Of a stretch of DNA of 35,235 nucleotides, positions 1 through 7,881 are shown piece after piece. Every line of letters starts with the position of its first letter. Position 1 is the first letter of the stretch. The notes beneath the pieces were generated by a model. That model searched no databases. It worked only from the letters and a program-made list of their open reading frames with translations, and was not told where the DNA came from. A program made the translations under genes and the position numbers. The DNA is from JBBRMQ01 sp038230775 (GTDB lineage Bacteria; Acidobacteriota; Thermoanaerobaculia; Gp7-AA8): NCBI GenBank assembly GCA_038230775.1, contig JBBRMQ010000011.1, forward strand, positions 1 to 35,235, in the 5' to 3' direction.

Positions 1-633
1 ATCGAGGAAGAACAGCTTGCCGTGACGTTTGCAGAGGTCACGGACGCCCCGGAGATTCTCGAGCGAAACGGGCTGACCACCACCGGAATTGTTCGTCACG
101 GTCACGAGCACCATGCTCACGCGGTCGCCTTCCGCGCGGAGCACCGCCTCGAGAGCCTCGAGATGCATGTTGCCCTTGAACGGATGGATCAGCGACGGCA
201 GGCGCCCTTCCGGAATGACCAGATCGCGCGCCTCGGCGCCTTCGATCTCGACGTTCGCGCGCGTCGTGTCGAAGTGCATGTTGTTGAGGACGAGATCGCC
301 CGGCTGCAGGATCGAGTGAAACAGGATCCGTTCCGCGGCTCTCCCCTGATGCGTGGGAATGACGTGTTTGTAGCCGGTCAGATCCTGCACCACATCGCGG
401 AAGCGGTAGAACGAGCGGCTGCCGGCATAGGACTCGTCGCCCTGCATGAGGGCGCCCCACTGCGCGGACGACATGGCTCCCGTGCCGGAGTCGGTGAGCA
501 GATCGATGATCACGTCCTCGGCGCGGAGTTGAAACACGTTGTAGCCCGCCTGCTCCAGTGCGGCTTCGCGCTGCTCGTGCGTGGTGAAGCGGATCGGCTC
601 GACGGCTTTGATGCGAAATGGCTCCATGAACAT
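1..633 (-). CDS. tnaA: Tryptophanase (beta-eliminating lyase), partial, N-terminal 211 residues
   Basis: The PLP enzyme cleaves L-tryptophan to indole, pyruvate and ammonia in the cytoplasm. The reading frame is open to the window edge, so the C-terminal half, including the PLP lysine, is missing from view. The N-terminus reads EPFRIKAVEPIRFTTHEQRE, followed by the family motifs DLLTDSGTGAMS, GDESYAGSRSFY, PTHQGRAAE, NMHFDTTR and NNSGGGQPVS. These are shared by tryptophanase and tyrosine phenol-lyase. The residue after the motif Phe is Asp (FDTT), where tyrosine phenol-lyases have Thr (FTTT), so tryptophanase is the better call. The start is the ATG at 633, with GAGGTG six bases upstream; an alternative ATG lies at 627. 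It begins 10 nt after the korB stop and is almost certainly the third gene of that operon. Confidence 0.85.
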   Translation of the reverse strand, partial: MFMEPFRIKAVEPIRFTTHEQREAALEQAGYNVFQLRAEDVIIDLLTDSGTGAMSSAQWGALMQGDESYAGSRSFYRFRDVVQDLTGYKHVIPTHQGRAAERILFHSILQPGDLVLNNMHFDTTRANVEIEGAEARDLVIPEGRLPSLIHPFKGNMHLEALEAVLRAEGDRVSMVLVTVTNNSGGGQPVSLENLRGVRDLCKRHGKLFFLD

Positions 634-643
634 CAGATTCACC

Positions 644-1522
644 TCACTGGATGTGTTGCGGCGCGAACGCATTGAGAAACTGGCTGAGCGGCGGCTGGCC
701 CTTCGGGCCGAGCGCCCGCTGGCTGATCGCCGCCATCTGATCGACGAGGGTGGGACGATCGACGTCGTACAGCACACCGACCGTCAGCGCGTCGTCGGCT
801 TCGTCCGTGAATCGCAGTGCTGCCTCGCGATTCGTCAAGTCGTGCCCGGCCGGCACCGGCCTCATCTTCGCGCGGAGCTCCTTGTGCTGATCCTCGCCTC
901 TCCACGTCACGCACGGCGAAAGGATGTTGAGGAACGCGAAGCCGTGGTGGGAGATCGCTTTCTTCATGAGCTCCGTCGATCCTTTGACGTCGCCGGAGAA
1001 GGCGCGGCCGACCCAGGAGGCACCGAAGGAGAGAGCGAGGGCGCAGGGATCAACGACGGGGTCGGGGTTGCCGTACAGCGTGGACTTCGTCTTGTCGCCG
1101 GACGGCGTCGTCGGCCCCGCCTGACCCTTGGTCAGGCCGTAGATCTCGTTGTCCATCATGATGTATGCGATGTCGACGTTGCGCCGGGCGGTGTGCATGA
1201 AGTGATTGCCGCCGATCGCGAGGCCGTCCCCGTCGCCGCCGACTGCGATCACGTTCAACTCCGGCGACGCGAGCTTTGCGCCGGTGGCGATCGGGAGCGC
1301 GCGGCCGTGCAGCGAGTTGAAGCCGTAGGTCTCGACGTTGCCGGGCAGCCGCGATGAGCAGCCGATGCCCGACACGATCACGGTCTCGTGCGGTTTGCAC
1401 CCGAGCTCCGCGAGTGCGCGATAGACGGAGTTCAGAACGGCAAAGTCGCCGCAGCCGGGGCACCAGACCGGTTTCAGATCCGTCTTGAAGTCCTGAGCCG
1501 TGAACGTCGCGTCGCAGGTCAT
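644..1522 (-). CDS. korB: 2-oxoacid:ferredoxin oxidoreductase, beta subunit (2-oxoglutarate type)
   Basis: This is the thiamine-diphosphate-binding subunit of the enzyme that oxidatively decarboxylates a 2-oxoacid to its acyl-CoA while reducing ferredoxin. The 292-residue protein has the WCPGCGDF cluster motif near residue 19, GIGCSSRLPGN, the ThDP/Mg motif GDGDGLAIGGNHFMH and the MDNEIYGLTKGQAGPTTP segment. These are typical of KorB and of OFORs with two-subunit architecture. The ATG at 1522 overlaps the korA stop as ATGA and has GAGGTG upstream, so translation is probably coupled. The substrate, 2-oxoglutarate, is inferred from family resemblance; pyruvate is possible, and would fit the neighbouring tryptophanase, which makes pyruvate. 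No ferredoxin or delta subunit is encoded alongside. Confidence 0.9.
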   Translation of the reverse strand: MTCDATFTAQDFKTDLKPVWCPGCGDFAVLNSVYRALAELGCKPHETVIVSGIGCSSRLPGNVETYGFNSLHGRALPIATGAKLASPELNVIAVGGDGDGLAIGGNHFMHTARRNVDIAYIMMDNEIYGLTKGQAGPTTPSGDKTKSTLYGNPDPVVDPCALALSFGASWVGRAFSGDVKGSTELMKKAISHHGFAFLNILSPCVTWRGEDQHKELRAKMRPVPAGHDLTNREAALRFTDEADDALTVGVLYDVDRPTLVDQMAAISQRALGPKGQPPLSQFLNAFAPQHIQ

Positions 1523-3240
1523 GCCATCACCTCTTCCAGCGCTTCCACGCCTAACATCTTCCGCACGGCACAGGCGATCTCCGTGACCGATAACGACTTT
1601 CCGCCGGAGCGCGCCATCACGTCCGTCTTTGCGCGCGGCAGATCGATCTGCGAACGCAGGTAGCGGTGGAATTGCCGCGAGTAGCTCAACTCGATGACGA
1701 GCACCTCGCTGCAGGAATCGACAAACGCCTGAAGATCCGCGGCAGGCAACGGCGCGAGGATTCGAGGCACGAACGCGGCGATGCGGAGATCGCCCTGGTT
1801 GAGAATGTCCAGCGCCTCGCGAACGGCACCGGACGACGAGCCCCAGCAGATGATCCCGACGTCCGGCCGCTCCGGCCCGAAGCGGCGGAACAGCCTGTAC
1901 TTCCCGCCGATCGCCTCCATCTTGCGGTGGCGCTTGGCGTTCATCCGCTCGTGAACGCTGAACATGGCGCTCGGGCGTCCGGACTCATCGTGCTCCAGAC
2001 CGTTGGTCTGGTACATCGCATCCGCAGTTCCCGGGATGCTCATCGGTGACACGCCGTCCGGCGTGTCGGCGTACCGTTTGTAATCGGGGATCGAGGTGGC
2101 GAGCCGGCGCCGCTTGACGTCGTGAACGAGAGCGCCAGCCTCGATCGTCTCCCGCCGCTGCGCGATCAGCTGATCCGACAGCACGATCACCGGGATCTGA
2201 TACTCCTCGGCGATATTGAAGGCGTCGACCGTGATGTGGAATGCGTCCTCGACGTCGCACGGTGCGAGCACCACGCGCGGCGTATCGCCGTGGCTCGCGT
2301 AGAGCGCGTGCATGAGATCGGACTGCTCGCTCTTGGTCGGGATGCCTGTCGAGGGTCCGCCGCGCTGCACGTTGAAGATCACGGCAGGGATCTCCGCTGT
2401 CGACGACAGGCCGAGCATCTCCGCCATCAGCGAGAGTCCGGGACCTGAAGTCGCCGTCATCGCTTTTGCGCCCGTGAACGACGCACCGATCACCGCGCCG
2501 AGCGCTGCGAGCTCGTCTTCGGTCTGCAGGCTCGTGCCGCCCATCTTCGGCAGCCACTCCGACAACAGGTGCAGGATTTCGGACGACGGAGTGATCGGGT
2601 ATCCGGCGAAAAACGTACAGCCCGCGTGCAGAGCGCCGAACGCGGCGGCTTCGTTGCCCGACATGAGCAGTCGCGGCGTTCCGCGCGCGTAGGCGAGCGT
2701 CTGCGCCACACACTGCAATTGCTCGGCGATGCCGATTCCGCGATCGAACGCGGCGAGAGTGCCTGCCATGACCGTCGCGGTCTTCTTCGCAAAACGTTGT
2801 TTGACCGCCGAGCGCATGCCTTCCAGCGGCAGGTGAAGCAGCGGCGCGAGGACGCCGAGGGCCAGGATGTTCTTCGCGTGCGGTGCGATTTTCTTGAACG
2901 GCACCGGAACGAGGATGCCGCGCATGTCCGGCGGCGGCGCATCGGCTTCCTCATAGAAGATCACGACGTTTTCCGCAAGAGCGAGCTCGTCGGCGAAGCG
3001 CGCGTAGTCGCTCCAGGTGAACACGACGAGAGCGTCGATGGCGCCCGCCTGCGCGAAGATCGGCTCGGCGCTGATCCGCACCGTGCACGAGGATTCTCCG
3101 CCGCGGATCTGCGGCCCGTACGCCTCGGTCTTGATCACGTGCAGGCCCTCGCCGGCGCACGCCATCGCGACGATGTCTCCTGCCGCAACCGCGCCGTCTC
3201 CGCCCGATCCAACGATCGACAAACTGACTTCCTGGCTCAT
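1519..3240 (-). CDS. korA: 2-oxoacid:ferredoxin oxidoreductase, fused gamma-alpha subunit
   Basis: This 573-residue protein joins an N-terminal gamma domain (about residues 1-180: VGSGGDGAVAAGDIVA, then EAYGPQIRGGESSCTVRIS) to an alpha/pyrimidine-binding domain (GYPITPSSEILHLLSEW, TATSGPGLSLMAEM, NVQRGGPSTGIPTKSEQSDL) and a C-terminal transketolase-like domain. The gamma-alpha fusion is known from bacterial KorA proteins. The start is the ATG at 3240, preceded by GGAGG with a 7-base gap; an in-frame ATG ten codons earlier has no such site. It is the first gene of korA-korB-tnaA. Its promoter must lie in the gap shared with the divergent feoB, which carries a 16-bp palindrome of CRP type at 3309-3324. 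Confidence 0.92.
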   Translation of the reverse strand: MSQEVSLSIVGSGGDGAVAAGDIVAMACAGEGLHVIKTEAYGPQIRGGESSCTVRISAEPIFAQAGAIDALVVFTWSDYARFADELALAENVVIFYEEADAPPPDMRGILVPVPFKKIAPHAKNILALGVLAPLLHLPLEGMRSAVKQRFAKKTATVMAGTLAAFDRGIGIAEQLQCVAQTLAYARGTPRLLMSGNEAAAFGALHAGCTFFAGYPITPSSEILHLLSEWLPKMGGTSLQTEDELAALGAVIGASFTGAKAMTATSGPGLSLMAEMLGLSSTAEIPAVIFNVQRGGPSTGIPTKSEQSDLMHALYASHGDTPRVVLAPCDVEDAFHITVDAFNIAEEYQIPVIVLSDQLIAQRRETIEAGALVHDVKRRRLATSIPDYKRYADTPDGVSPMSIPGTADAMYQTNGLEHDESGRPSAMFSVHERMNAKRHRKMEAIGGKYRLFRRFGPERPDVGIICWGSSSGAVREALDILNQGDLRIAAFVPRILAPLPAADLQAFVDSCSEVLVIELSYSRQFHRYLRSQIDLPRAKTDVMARSGGKSLSVTEIACAVRKMLGVEALEEVMA

Positions 3241-3309
3241 GAAAATCCTCCGATGCGAACGATGCCGCATCCTCCCGATTCGAGGTGATGGGCGCAGTCA
3301 CACGCACGG

Positions 3310-3323
3310 GTGACAGCTGTCAC
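3310..3323. promoter_or_regulatory. Candidate CRP-type operator between korA and feoB
   Basis: GTGAC-AGCT-GTCAC is a perfect dyad, and the flanking G/C extends it to 16 bp (3309-3324). It equals GTGA-N6-TCAC, the core recognised by CRP. It lies 70 bp upstream of the korA start and 27-39 bp upstream of the possible feoB starts, so it could serve either divergent operon. If the TAACGT at 3346-3351 is the feoB -10 element, the dyad centre falls near -41.5, the classical class II activator position. The binding protein is inferred to be the Crp/Fnr regulator at 11625-12341. Confidence 0.6.
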
Positions 3324-3349
3324 CTCACTGCATCACGCGCGGCCCTAAC

Positions 3350-5221
3350 GTGACTGAGACGATGTCTCAATTGGCCGCGAGATCCGAGATCCGAAGCGAC
3401 GCCCGCAAGCTCCTGCTGATCGGGCAGCCCAACGTCGGCAAGTCGCTGCTGTTCACGCGGCTCACCAATCGTTATGCGACCGTGTCGAACTACCCCGGAA
3501 CCACGGTCGAGATCACGAGCGCGATCGCCGACATCGACGGCGAGCTGCGCGAAGTGATCGACACCCCGGGCACGAACACGCTCGCACCGCAGTCGCATGA
3601 AGAGCGTGTCACGCGCGACTTGCTGCTCGACGGCAATGACGCCGACGTGCTGCAGGTCGGCGACATCGGCAACCTGCGGCGCACGCTCCTGCTCTCGCTG
3701 CAGATCGCGGAACACGGGGTGCCGTTCACGCTCTGCCTCAACATGAGTGATGAGCCGCGTGCGCAATCGGTCAACCTCACGCTGCTGGAGGAGTTGCTGG
3801 GCGTCCCCGTCGTCGCGACGTCCGCCTTGCGCCGGTGGAACATCGAGAAACTGAAGCGGCAGGCGATCCGGCCCGGCCAGCCGCAGCTGCGCCTGACGTA
3901 CTCGCCCGCGGTGGAAGCGCACGTCGCGGGGCACGAAGTCTCTCGCGCCGCTGGGCTGGCCGCGATCTGCGGCGGCGACGGCGAGTCCGCCACGCTTGCC
4001 GGCGACATCGCAGCAGCACGTCTTCGCATGGTGGACGAGATCATCGCGCGCGTGACGAACGGCGAGCACACCGCCCGCGGCCGCGACAGGCTCGGCGCCC
4101 TCTGCATGCATCGCATCTGGGGCTGGCCGATCCTCGCCGTGATGCTGTACGTCGCCTGGCTCTTCGTCGGAAAGCTGGGCGCGGGAATCCTCGTCGACTT
4201 CTTCGAGAACACGCTCTTCGCGCGCTTCATCAATCCCTGGGCGACGGCGGCCGTCAACTTCATCGCGCCCTGGCAGATCGTCCGCGACCTGCTCGTCGGC
4301 GAGTACGGCGTCATCACGATGGCGCTCACCTACGCCATTGCGATCATCCTTCCGGTCGTCGTCACGTTTTTCACGCTGTTCGGCATTCTCGAGGATTCCG
4401 GCTACCTGCCGCGGCTCGCGGTGATGCTGCACCGCACGTTCCGGCGGATGGGACTCAACGGCAAGGCAGTGCTGCCGATGGTTCTCGGACTGGGATGCGA
4501 CACGATGGCCACGCTGACGACGCGCATCCTCGAAACGAACAAGGAGCGCGTCATCGTGACGATCCTGCTCGCGCTGGGCGTTCCGTGCTCGGCACAGCTC
4601 GGCGTGATCATGGCGATGTTAGGCCGGCTGTCCCTGCCCGCCACGATCATCTGGCTCGGCGTGACGCTGGTGACGATCTTCCTGGTCGGTTATCTCTCCT
4701 CGAAAATCGTGCGCGGCGAGGCAGGCGACTTCATCATCGAGATCCCGCCTATGCGCGTGCCGCGCGCGTCGAACATCGCGATCAAGGTGCTGGCCCGAAC
4801 GGAGTGGTATCTCAAGGAAGCGGTGCCGCTGTTCGTCGTCGGCACGCTTCTGTTGTATGTGCTCAACGCGACCCATGTGCTAACGGTGCTGCAGCGCGTC
4901 CTCGCGCCGCTCGTCGTGGGTGCGTTAGGCCTGCCTGCCCAGGCGACGAATGCGTTCGTGATCGGCTTCCTGCGCCGCGACTACGGCGCCGCGGGCCTGT
5001 TCGCCATGCAGCGTGCCGGCGCGCTCAATCCGAATCAGACGGTGATCGCCCTGACGGTGATCACGCTCTTCATCCCCTGCGTGGCAAATTTCCTGGTCAT
5101 GGTGCGCGAGCGAAGACTGAAGCCCGCGCTCGCGATCGCCGCGTTCATCATGGTCTATGCATTCGGATTCGGCGCGCTGATGAACGCCGCATTCCGCGCA
5201 TTCTCGGTCACCCTGACATGA
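3350..5221 (+). CDS. feoB: Ferrous iron transporter FeoB
   Basis: FeoB imports Fe(II) across the inner membrane. Residues 1-200 form the G domain: G1 GQPNVGKS (25-32), YPGTTVE (48-54), G3 DTPG (71-74) and G4 NMSD (131-134). After a linker, residues from about 260 on form many membrane helices with the conserved Cys-bearing motifs GLGCDTMATLTTRI and GVPCSAQL and the late GFLRRDYGAAG motif. At 623 residues it is shorter than the usual 700-770. The GTG at 3350 opens the frame; the ATG at 3362 is equally plausible, and neither has a strong ribosome-binding site. It is the first gene of a four-gene operon with the FeoA-domain protein, a histidine kinase and a response regulator, and it diverges from korA across a CRP-type dyad. 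Confidence 0.93.
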   Translation: MTETMSQLAARSEIRSDARKLLLIGQPNVGKSLLFTRLTNRYATVSNYPGTTVEITSAIADIDGELREVIDTPGTNTLAPQSHEERVTRDLLLDGNDADVLQVGDIGNLRRTLLLSLQIAEHGVPFTLCLNMSDEPRAQSVNLTLLEELLGVPVVATSALRRWNIEKLKRQAIRPGQPQLRLTYSPAVEAHVAGHEVSRAAGLAAICGGDGESATLAGDIAAARLRMVDEIIARVTNGEHTARGRDRLGALCMHRIWGWPILAVMLYVAWLFVGKLGAGILVDFFENTLFARFINPWATAAVNFIAPWQIVRDLLVGEYGVITMALTYAIAIILPVVVTFFTLFGILEDSGYLPRLAVMLHRTFRRMGLNGKAVLPMVLGLGCDTMATLTTRILETNKERVIVTILLALGVPCSAQLGVIMAMLGRLSLPATIIWLGVTLVTIFLVGYLSSKIVRGEAGDFIIEIPPMRVPRASNIAIKVLARTEWYLKEAVPLFVVGTLLLYVLNATHVLTVLQRVLAPLVVGALGLPAQATNAFVIGFLRRDYGAAGLFAMQRAGALNPNQTVIALTVITLFIPCVANFLVMVRERRLKPALAIAAFIMVYAFGFGALMNAAFRAFSVTLT

Positions 5222-5649
5222 TCGACCTTCGCACCTACGAATGCCCGCTCTGCGGCACCGACTTCACCGGCGCCGAATGCCACTCGTCGTGCCCGATCTC
5301 GCGCGGCTGCAGGATGGTGCGCTGCCCGTACTGCGCGTACGAGTTCGTGGAGAGCGGACGCTTCACTGACATGCTGCGGCGATGGATCCGGCGCGCGCCG
5401 GCCAGCAGCGCCGCTCTCGATGCCGGCACGATGTGCGTCGCCGACCTGCCGATCGGCGCGACGGCTCCAGTGACTTCGATTCGTCCGACATCCGCGGCGC
5501 GCGTCAACCGCCTTGCGTCCTACGGCATCGTTCCGGGCAGCGACGTGCGGCTCATCGCCAAGAAACCCACGATCGTCATCGAATGCGGCTCCTCCTCGGT
5601 CGCTCTCGAGGAAGAGATCGGCCGCGAGATCTTCGTGACCGCTCGTTGA
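5218..5649 (+). CDS. Cys-rich zinc-ribbon protein with C-terminal FeoA domain
   Basis: This 143-residue protein overlaps the feoB stop as ATGA. The first 48 residues contain seven cysteines (CPLCG, AECHSSC, RGC, RCPYC), suggesting a zinc ribbon or another metal or Fe-S site. The C-terminal part from about residue 75 (LPIGATAPVTSIRP, RLASYGIVPGSDVRLI, TIVIECGSSSVALEEEIGREIFV) is a FeoA-type SH3-like domain. FeoA helps FeoB work; the Cys-rich extension is not part of classical FeoA and could sense iron or redox state. That sensing role is inference; the domain order is visible. Confidence 0.85.
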   Translation: MIDLRTYECPLCGTDFTGAECHSSCPISRGCRMVRCPYCAYEFVESGRFTDMLRRWIRRAPASSAALDAGTMCVADLPIGATAPVTSIRPTSAARVNRLASYGIVPGSDVRLIAKKPTIVIECGSSSVALEEEIGREIFVTAR

Positions 5650-5659
5650 CTCTGCAGCC

Positions 5660-7084
5660 ATGACGGTCACCACCACTATCGCCGACGCCGGCCTGAGCGA
5701 GGCCGTCTCGCCTGGTGCACAATCAGCACAGCGCGATGCGAGGCTCAGGTTGGAACTGAAGAGGATCAGGCTCGTCGCAGCGATTACGCCGCTGGCGATC
5801 ATCGTCGTCCTCGAGGCCGCCCGCCTATGGATGAGCGGTCCCGTCTCCACGACCACCCCGCTGTTCCTCGACGGATTCATCTTCGCCGCGTTCGTTGCGT
5901 ACGGCATCGTCATCGTTCGTGTCACGGCGCGGATGCGCAACCGTCTGCAGCGGCAGAACCGCGAGCTCCTCGCGTTGCACACCGCCGGTCTCGACGTCGC
6001 CGCCGAGCTGTCGCTCGACAACGTCCTCAGGAAAGTCGTGGACCATGCGCGGAACCTTGTCGGAGCGCGATACGGCGCACTGTCCGTCGTCGGCGACAAC
6101 GGCACCATCCACTCGTTCATCACCTCGGGCATCACGCCCGAGCAGCGTGCGGCCATCGGTCCGCCTCCGGTCGGCCACGGTGTTCTCGGCGTGGTGCTGC
6201 ACGAAGGACAACGCCTTCGGCTCCAGGACATCGCAGCGCATCCCCGCTCGGTCGGTTTTCCGGCGAATCATCCGATGATGAAGTCCCTGCTCGCCGTGCC
6301 CGTCACGTGCAAAAGTCCCTTCGTCGGCAACCTCTATCTCGCCGAGAAAGAGGCGTTCTCAACCTTCACCAAGGACGACGAGGAGACGCTGGAGCGTTTC
6401 GCAGTTCAGGCGGGAATCGCCATCGACAACGCGCATCTGCATCAACAGGTCGCCAGTCTCGCCGTCGGGCAGGAGCGGCTGCGCATCGCGCACGAGATGC
6501 ACGACGGTATTGCCCAGATCCTCGGCTACGTCAACACGAAGGTTCAGGCGGCGAATGAATATCTGCGCCGCGGCAAGAGCGAAGAGGCATCGGTTCAGTT
6601 GCGCGAGCTGGCCAGCGCGGCGCGCGAGGCGTACTCCGACGTTCGCGAGGCCATCGTCGACCTACGTACCTTGCCGGAGACGAGCCGCGCGTTCAGCGAT
6701 GTGCTGCGTGAATACGTCGATCGCTGGAAAGAGCAGATCGGCGTCAGCACCCACGTGAGCATCGACGGCGATCTCGCGATCCCGGCAGGAATCGAGCTGC
6801 AACTCGTACGCATCGTTCAGGAATCGCTGGCGAACGTGCGGAAACACGCGAAGGCAACGAGCGTCGACCTCGAGGTGCACTATCGCAACGGAAAACTCCG
6901 CATGACCGTGACCGACAACGGCCTCGGCTTCAACACCGCAACAAGAGCTCCGAGCGAGTTCCCGCGATTCGGCCTGTCGACGATGCGCGAGCGCGCCGAG
7001 AGCATTGGCGGAAAGCTGGACATCGAGAGCGCGCCGGGGCGAGGAACGACGATCCGCCTCGAAGTGCCGGTGCCCCCGAGCTAG
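5660..7084 (+). CDS. Membrane GAF histidine kinase (NarL-partner, HisKA_3 type)
   Basis: This 474-residue sensor kinase has two membrane helices (about 37-56 and 68-88), a single GAF domain (about 115-260), a HisKA_3 dimerisation domain with EMHDG (phospho-acceptor His281) and an HATPase domain with VQESLANVRKHA, DNGLGF and GRGTTI. The GAF segment (GARYGALSVVGD, HPRSVGFPANHPMMKSLLAVPV, FVGNLYLAEK) closely resembles the GAF domains of DevS/DosS-type sensors of oxygen, NO and redox state. Haem binding cannot be judged from sequence alone. The gene starts 10 nt after the FeoA-domain protein and is followed 10 nt later by its likely partner regulator. Only a weak ribosome-binding site is visible, so coupling to upstream genes is likely. 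Confidence 0.9.
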   Translation: MTVTTTIADAGLSEAVSPGAQSAQRDARLRLELKRIRLVAAITPLAIIVVLEAARLWMSGPVSTTTPLFLDGFIFAAFVAYGIVIVRVTARMRNRLQRQNRELLALHTAGLDVAAELSLDNVLRKVVDHARNLVGARYGALSVVGDNGTIHSFITSGITPEQRAAIGPPPVGHGVLGVVLHEGQRLRLQDIAAHPRSVGFPANHPMMKSLLAVPVTCKSPFVGNLYLAEKEAFSTFTKDDEETLERFAVQAGIAIDNAHLHQQVASLAVGQERLRIAHEMHDGIAQILGYVNTKVQAANEYLRRGKSEEASVQLRELASAAREAYSDVREAIVDLRTLPETSRAFSDVLREYVDRWKEQIGVSTHVSIDGDLAIPAGIELQLVRIVQESLANVRKHAKATSVDLEVHYRNGKLRMTVTDNGLGFNTATRAPSEFPRFGLSTMRERAESIGGKLDIESAPGRGTTIRLEVPVPPS

Positions 7085-7094
7085 ACTCTACGGC

Positions 7095-7742
7095 GTGCGC
7101 ATCCTCATCGCTGACGATCACGCGCTGTTTCGCGACGGACTCCGAAGCCTCCTGCAGGTGGCGGGGTACGAAGTCATCGGCGAAGCGCGAAATGGCGTCG
7201 AAGCGATCGCTCTCACCAAGACCCTCGCTCCCGACATGGTGCTGATGGACCTCTCGATGCCGGAGCTCGACGGCATCAGCGCGACGAAGCGGCTCACCGC
7301 CGAAGTCCCCGGCGTGAAGATCGTCATCCTCACCGCATCCGAGGATGATGCGAAGCTCTTCGATGCGATCAAGGCGGGCGCGCAGGGCTACCTGCTCAAG
7401 AATCTCGAGGCCGAGGATTTTTTCGCGCTGCTGGAGCGCGCGCAGGAGGGCCAGCCCGCGCTGACGCCCGCTCTCGCCCGCAAGCTGCTGCAGGAATTCG
7501 CGAAGCCGGCAGAAACTCCTCCGGCCGCCGAGGATCCCGACGCGCTCACGGCGCGCGAGCGCGAGGTGCTGGAGCTGATGGTCGACGGAATCACGTCCAA
7601 CCGCAAGCTGGCGAAGCGCCTCGATGTCAGCGAGAACACCGTCAAGTTCCACGTGCGCAACATCCTCGATAAGCTGCGCCTGCACAATCGCGCGGAAGCG
7701 ATCGGCTACGCACTGCGGCACAAAATGGTCGAGCCGCAGTAG
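7095..7742 (+). CDS. NarL/FixJ-family response regulator
   Basis: This 215-residue protein has a receiver domain (VRILIADDHALFRDGL; acidic pocket Asp7-Asp8; phospho-acceptor Asp52 in VLMDLSMPELDG; TAS and the KN lysine motif) and a C-terminal LuxR-type helix-turn-helix (LTAREREVLELMVDG, NRKLAKRLDVSENTVKFHV). The start is taken as GTG 7095, where homology begins; the frame stays open further upstream, but there it overlaps the kinase gene. It ends the feo operon just before a strong stem-loop. The pair resembles DevS/DevR-like two-component systems, and the following stress genes would be natural targets. That link is inference. Confidence 0.9.
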   Translation: MRILIADDHALFRDGLRSLLQVAGYEVIGEARNGVEAIALTKTLAPDMVLMDLSMPELDGISATKRLTAEVPGVKIVILTASEDDAKLFDAIKAGAQGYLLKNLEAEDFFALLERAQEGQPALTPALARKLLQEFAKPAETPPAAEDPDALTAREREVLELMVDGITSNRKLAKRLDVSENTVKFHVRNILDKLRLHNRAEAIGYALRHKMVEPQ

Positions 7743-7748
7743 ATCAGG

Positions 7749-7781
7749 CCAGTGTCCTGAGTCAGCGACTCAGGACACTGG
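7749..7781. terminator. Perfect 15-bp stem-loop after the feo/two-component operon
   Basis: CCAGTGTCCTGAGTC pairs perfectly with GACTCAGGACACTGG across a three-base loop (AGC). It starts 6 nt after the response-regulator stop codon. There is no T-run, so it may be a transcript-end stabiliser or a dispersed palindromic element and not a classical intrinsic terminator. Confidence 0.6.
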
Positions 7782-7799
7782 GGTCCATTCCCCGGTCAT

Positions 7800-7813
7800 G
7801 TGACATTGGTCAC
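7800..7813. promoter_or_regulatory. Candidate CRP-type operator upstream of the universal stress protein
   Basis: GTGAC-ATTG-GTCAC has the same half-sites and spacing as the site at 3310-3323. A plausible -10 element, TACATT, lies at 7859-7864, which would place the start point near 7870 and the dyad centre at about -64, close to the class I activator position. A good ribosome-binding site (GGAGG, 5-base gap) precedes the ATG at 7882. Confidence 0.6.
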
Positions 7814-7881
7814 CCCGTGCGGTGACTGCGCTCCTCGCTCCACTCCCCGAGCGCCGCCTACATTGATGTCCGGAGGCGTCA

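Noticed and set aside
3835..5217. A long plus-strand frame overlapping feoB that joins the FeoA-domain protein
   Set aside because: Only the part from ATG 5218 has real domains; the upstream part is low-complexity and antisense-like within feoB.
5660..7084. Calling the GAF kinase a haem-based oxygen sensor
   Set aside because: GAF similarity to DevS is visible, but no haem ligand can be assigned without a structural alignment.
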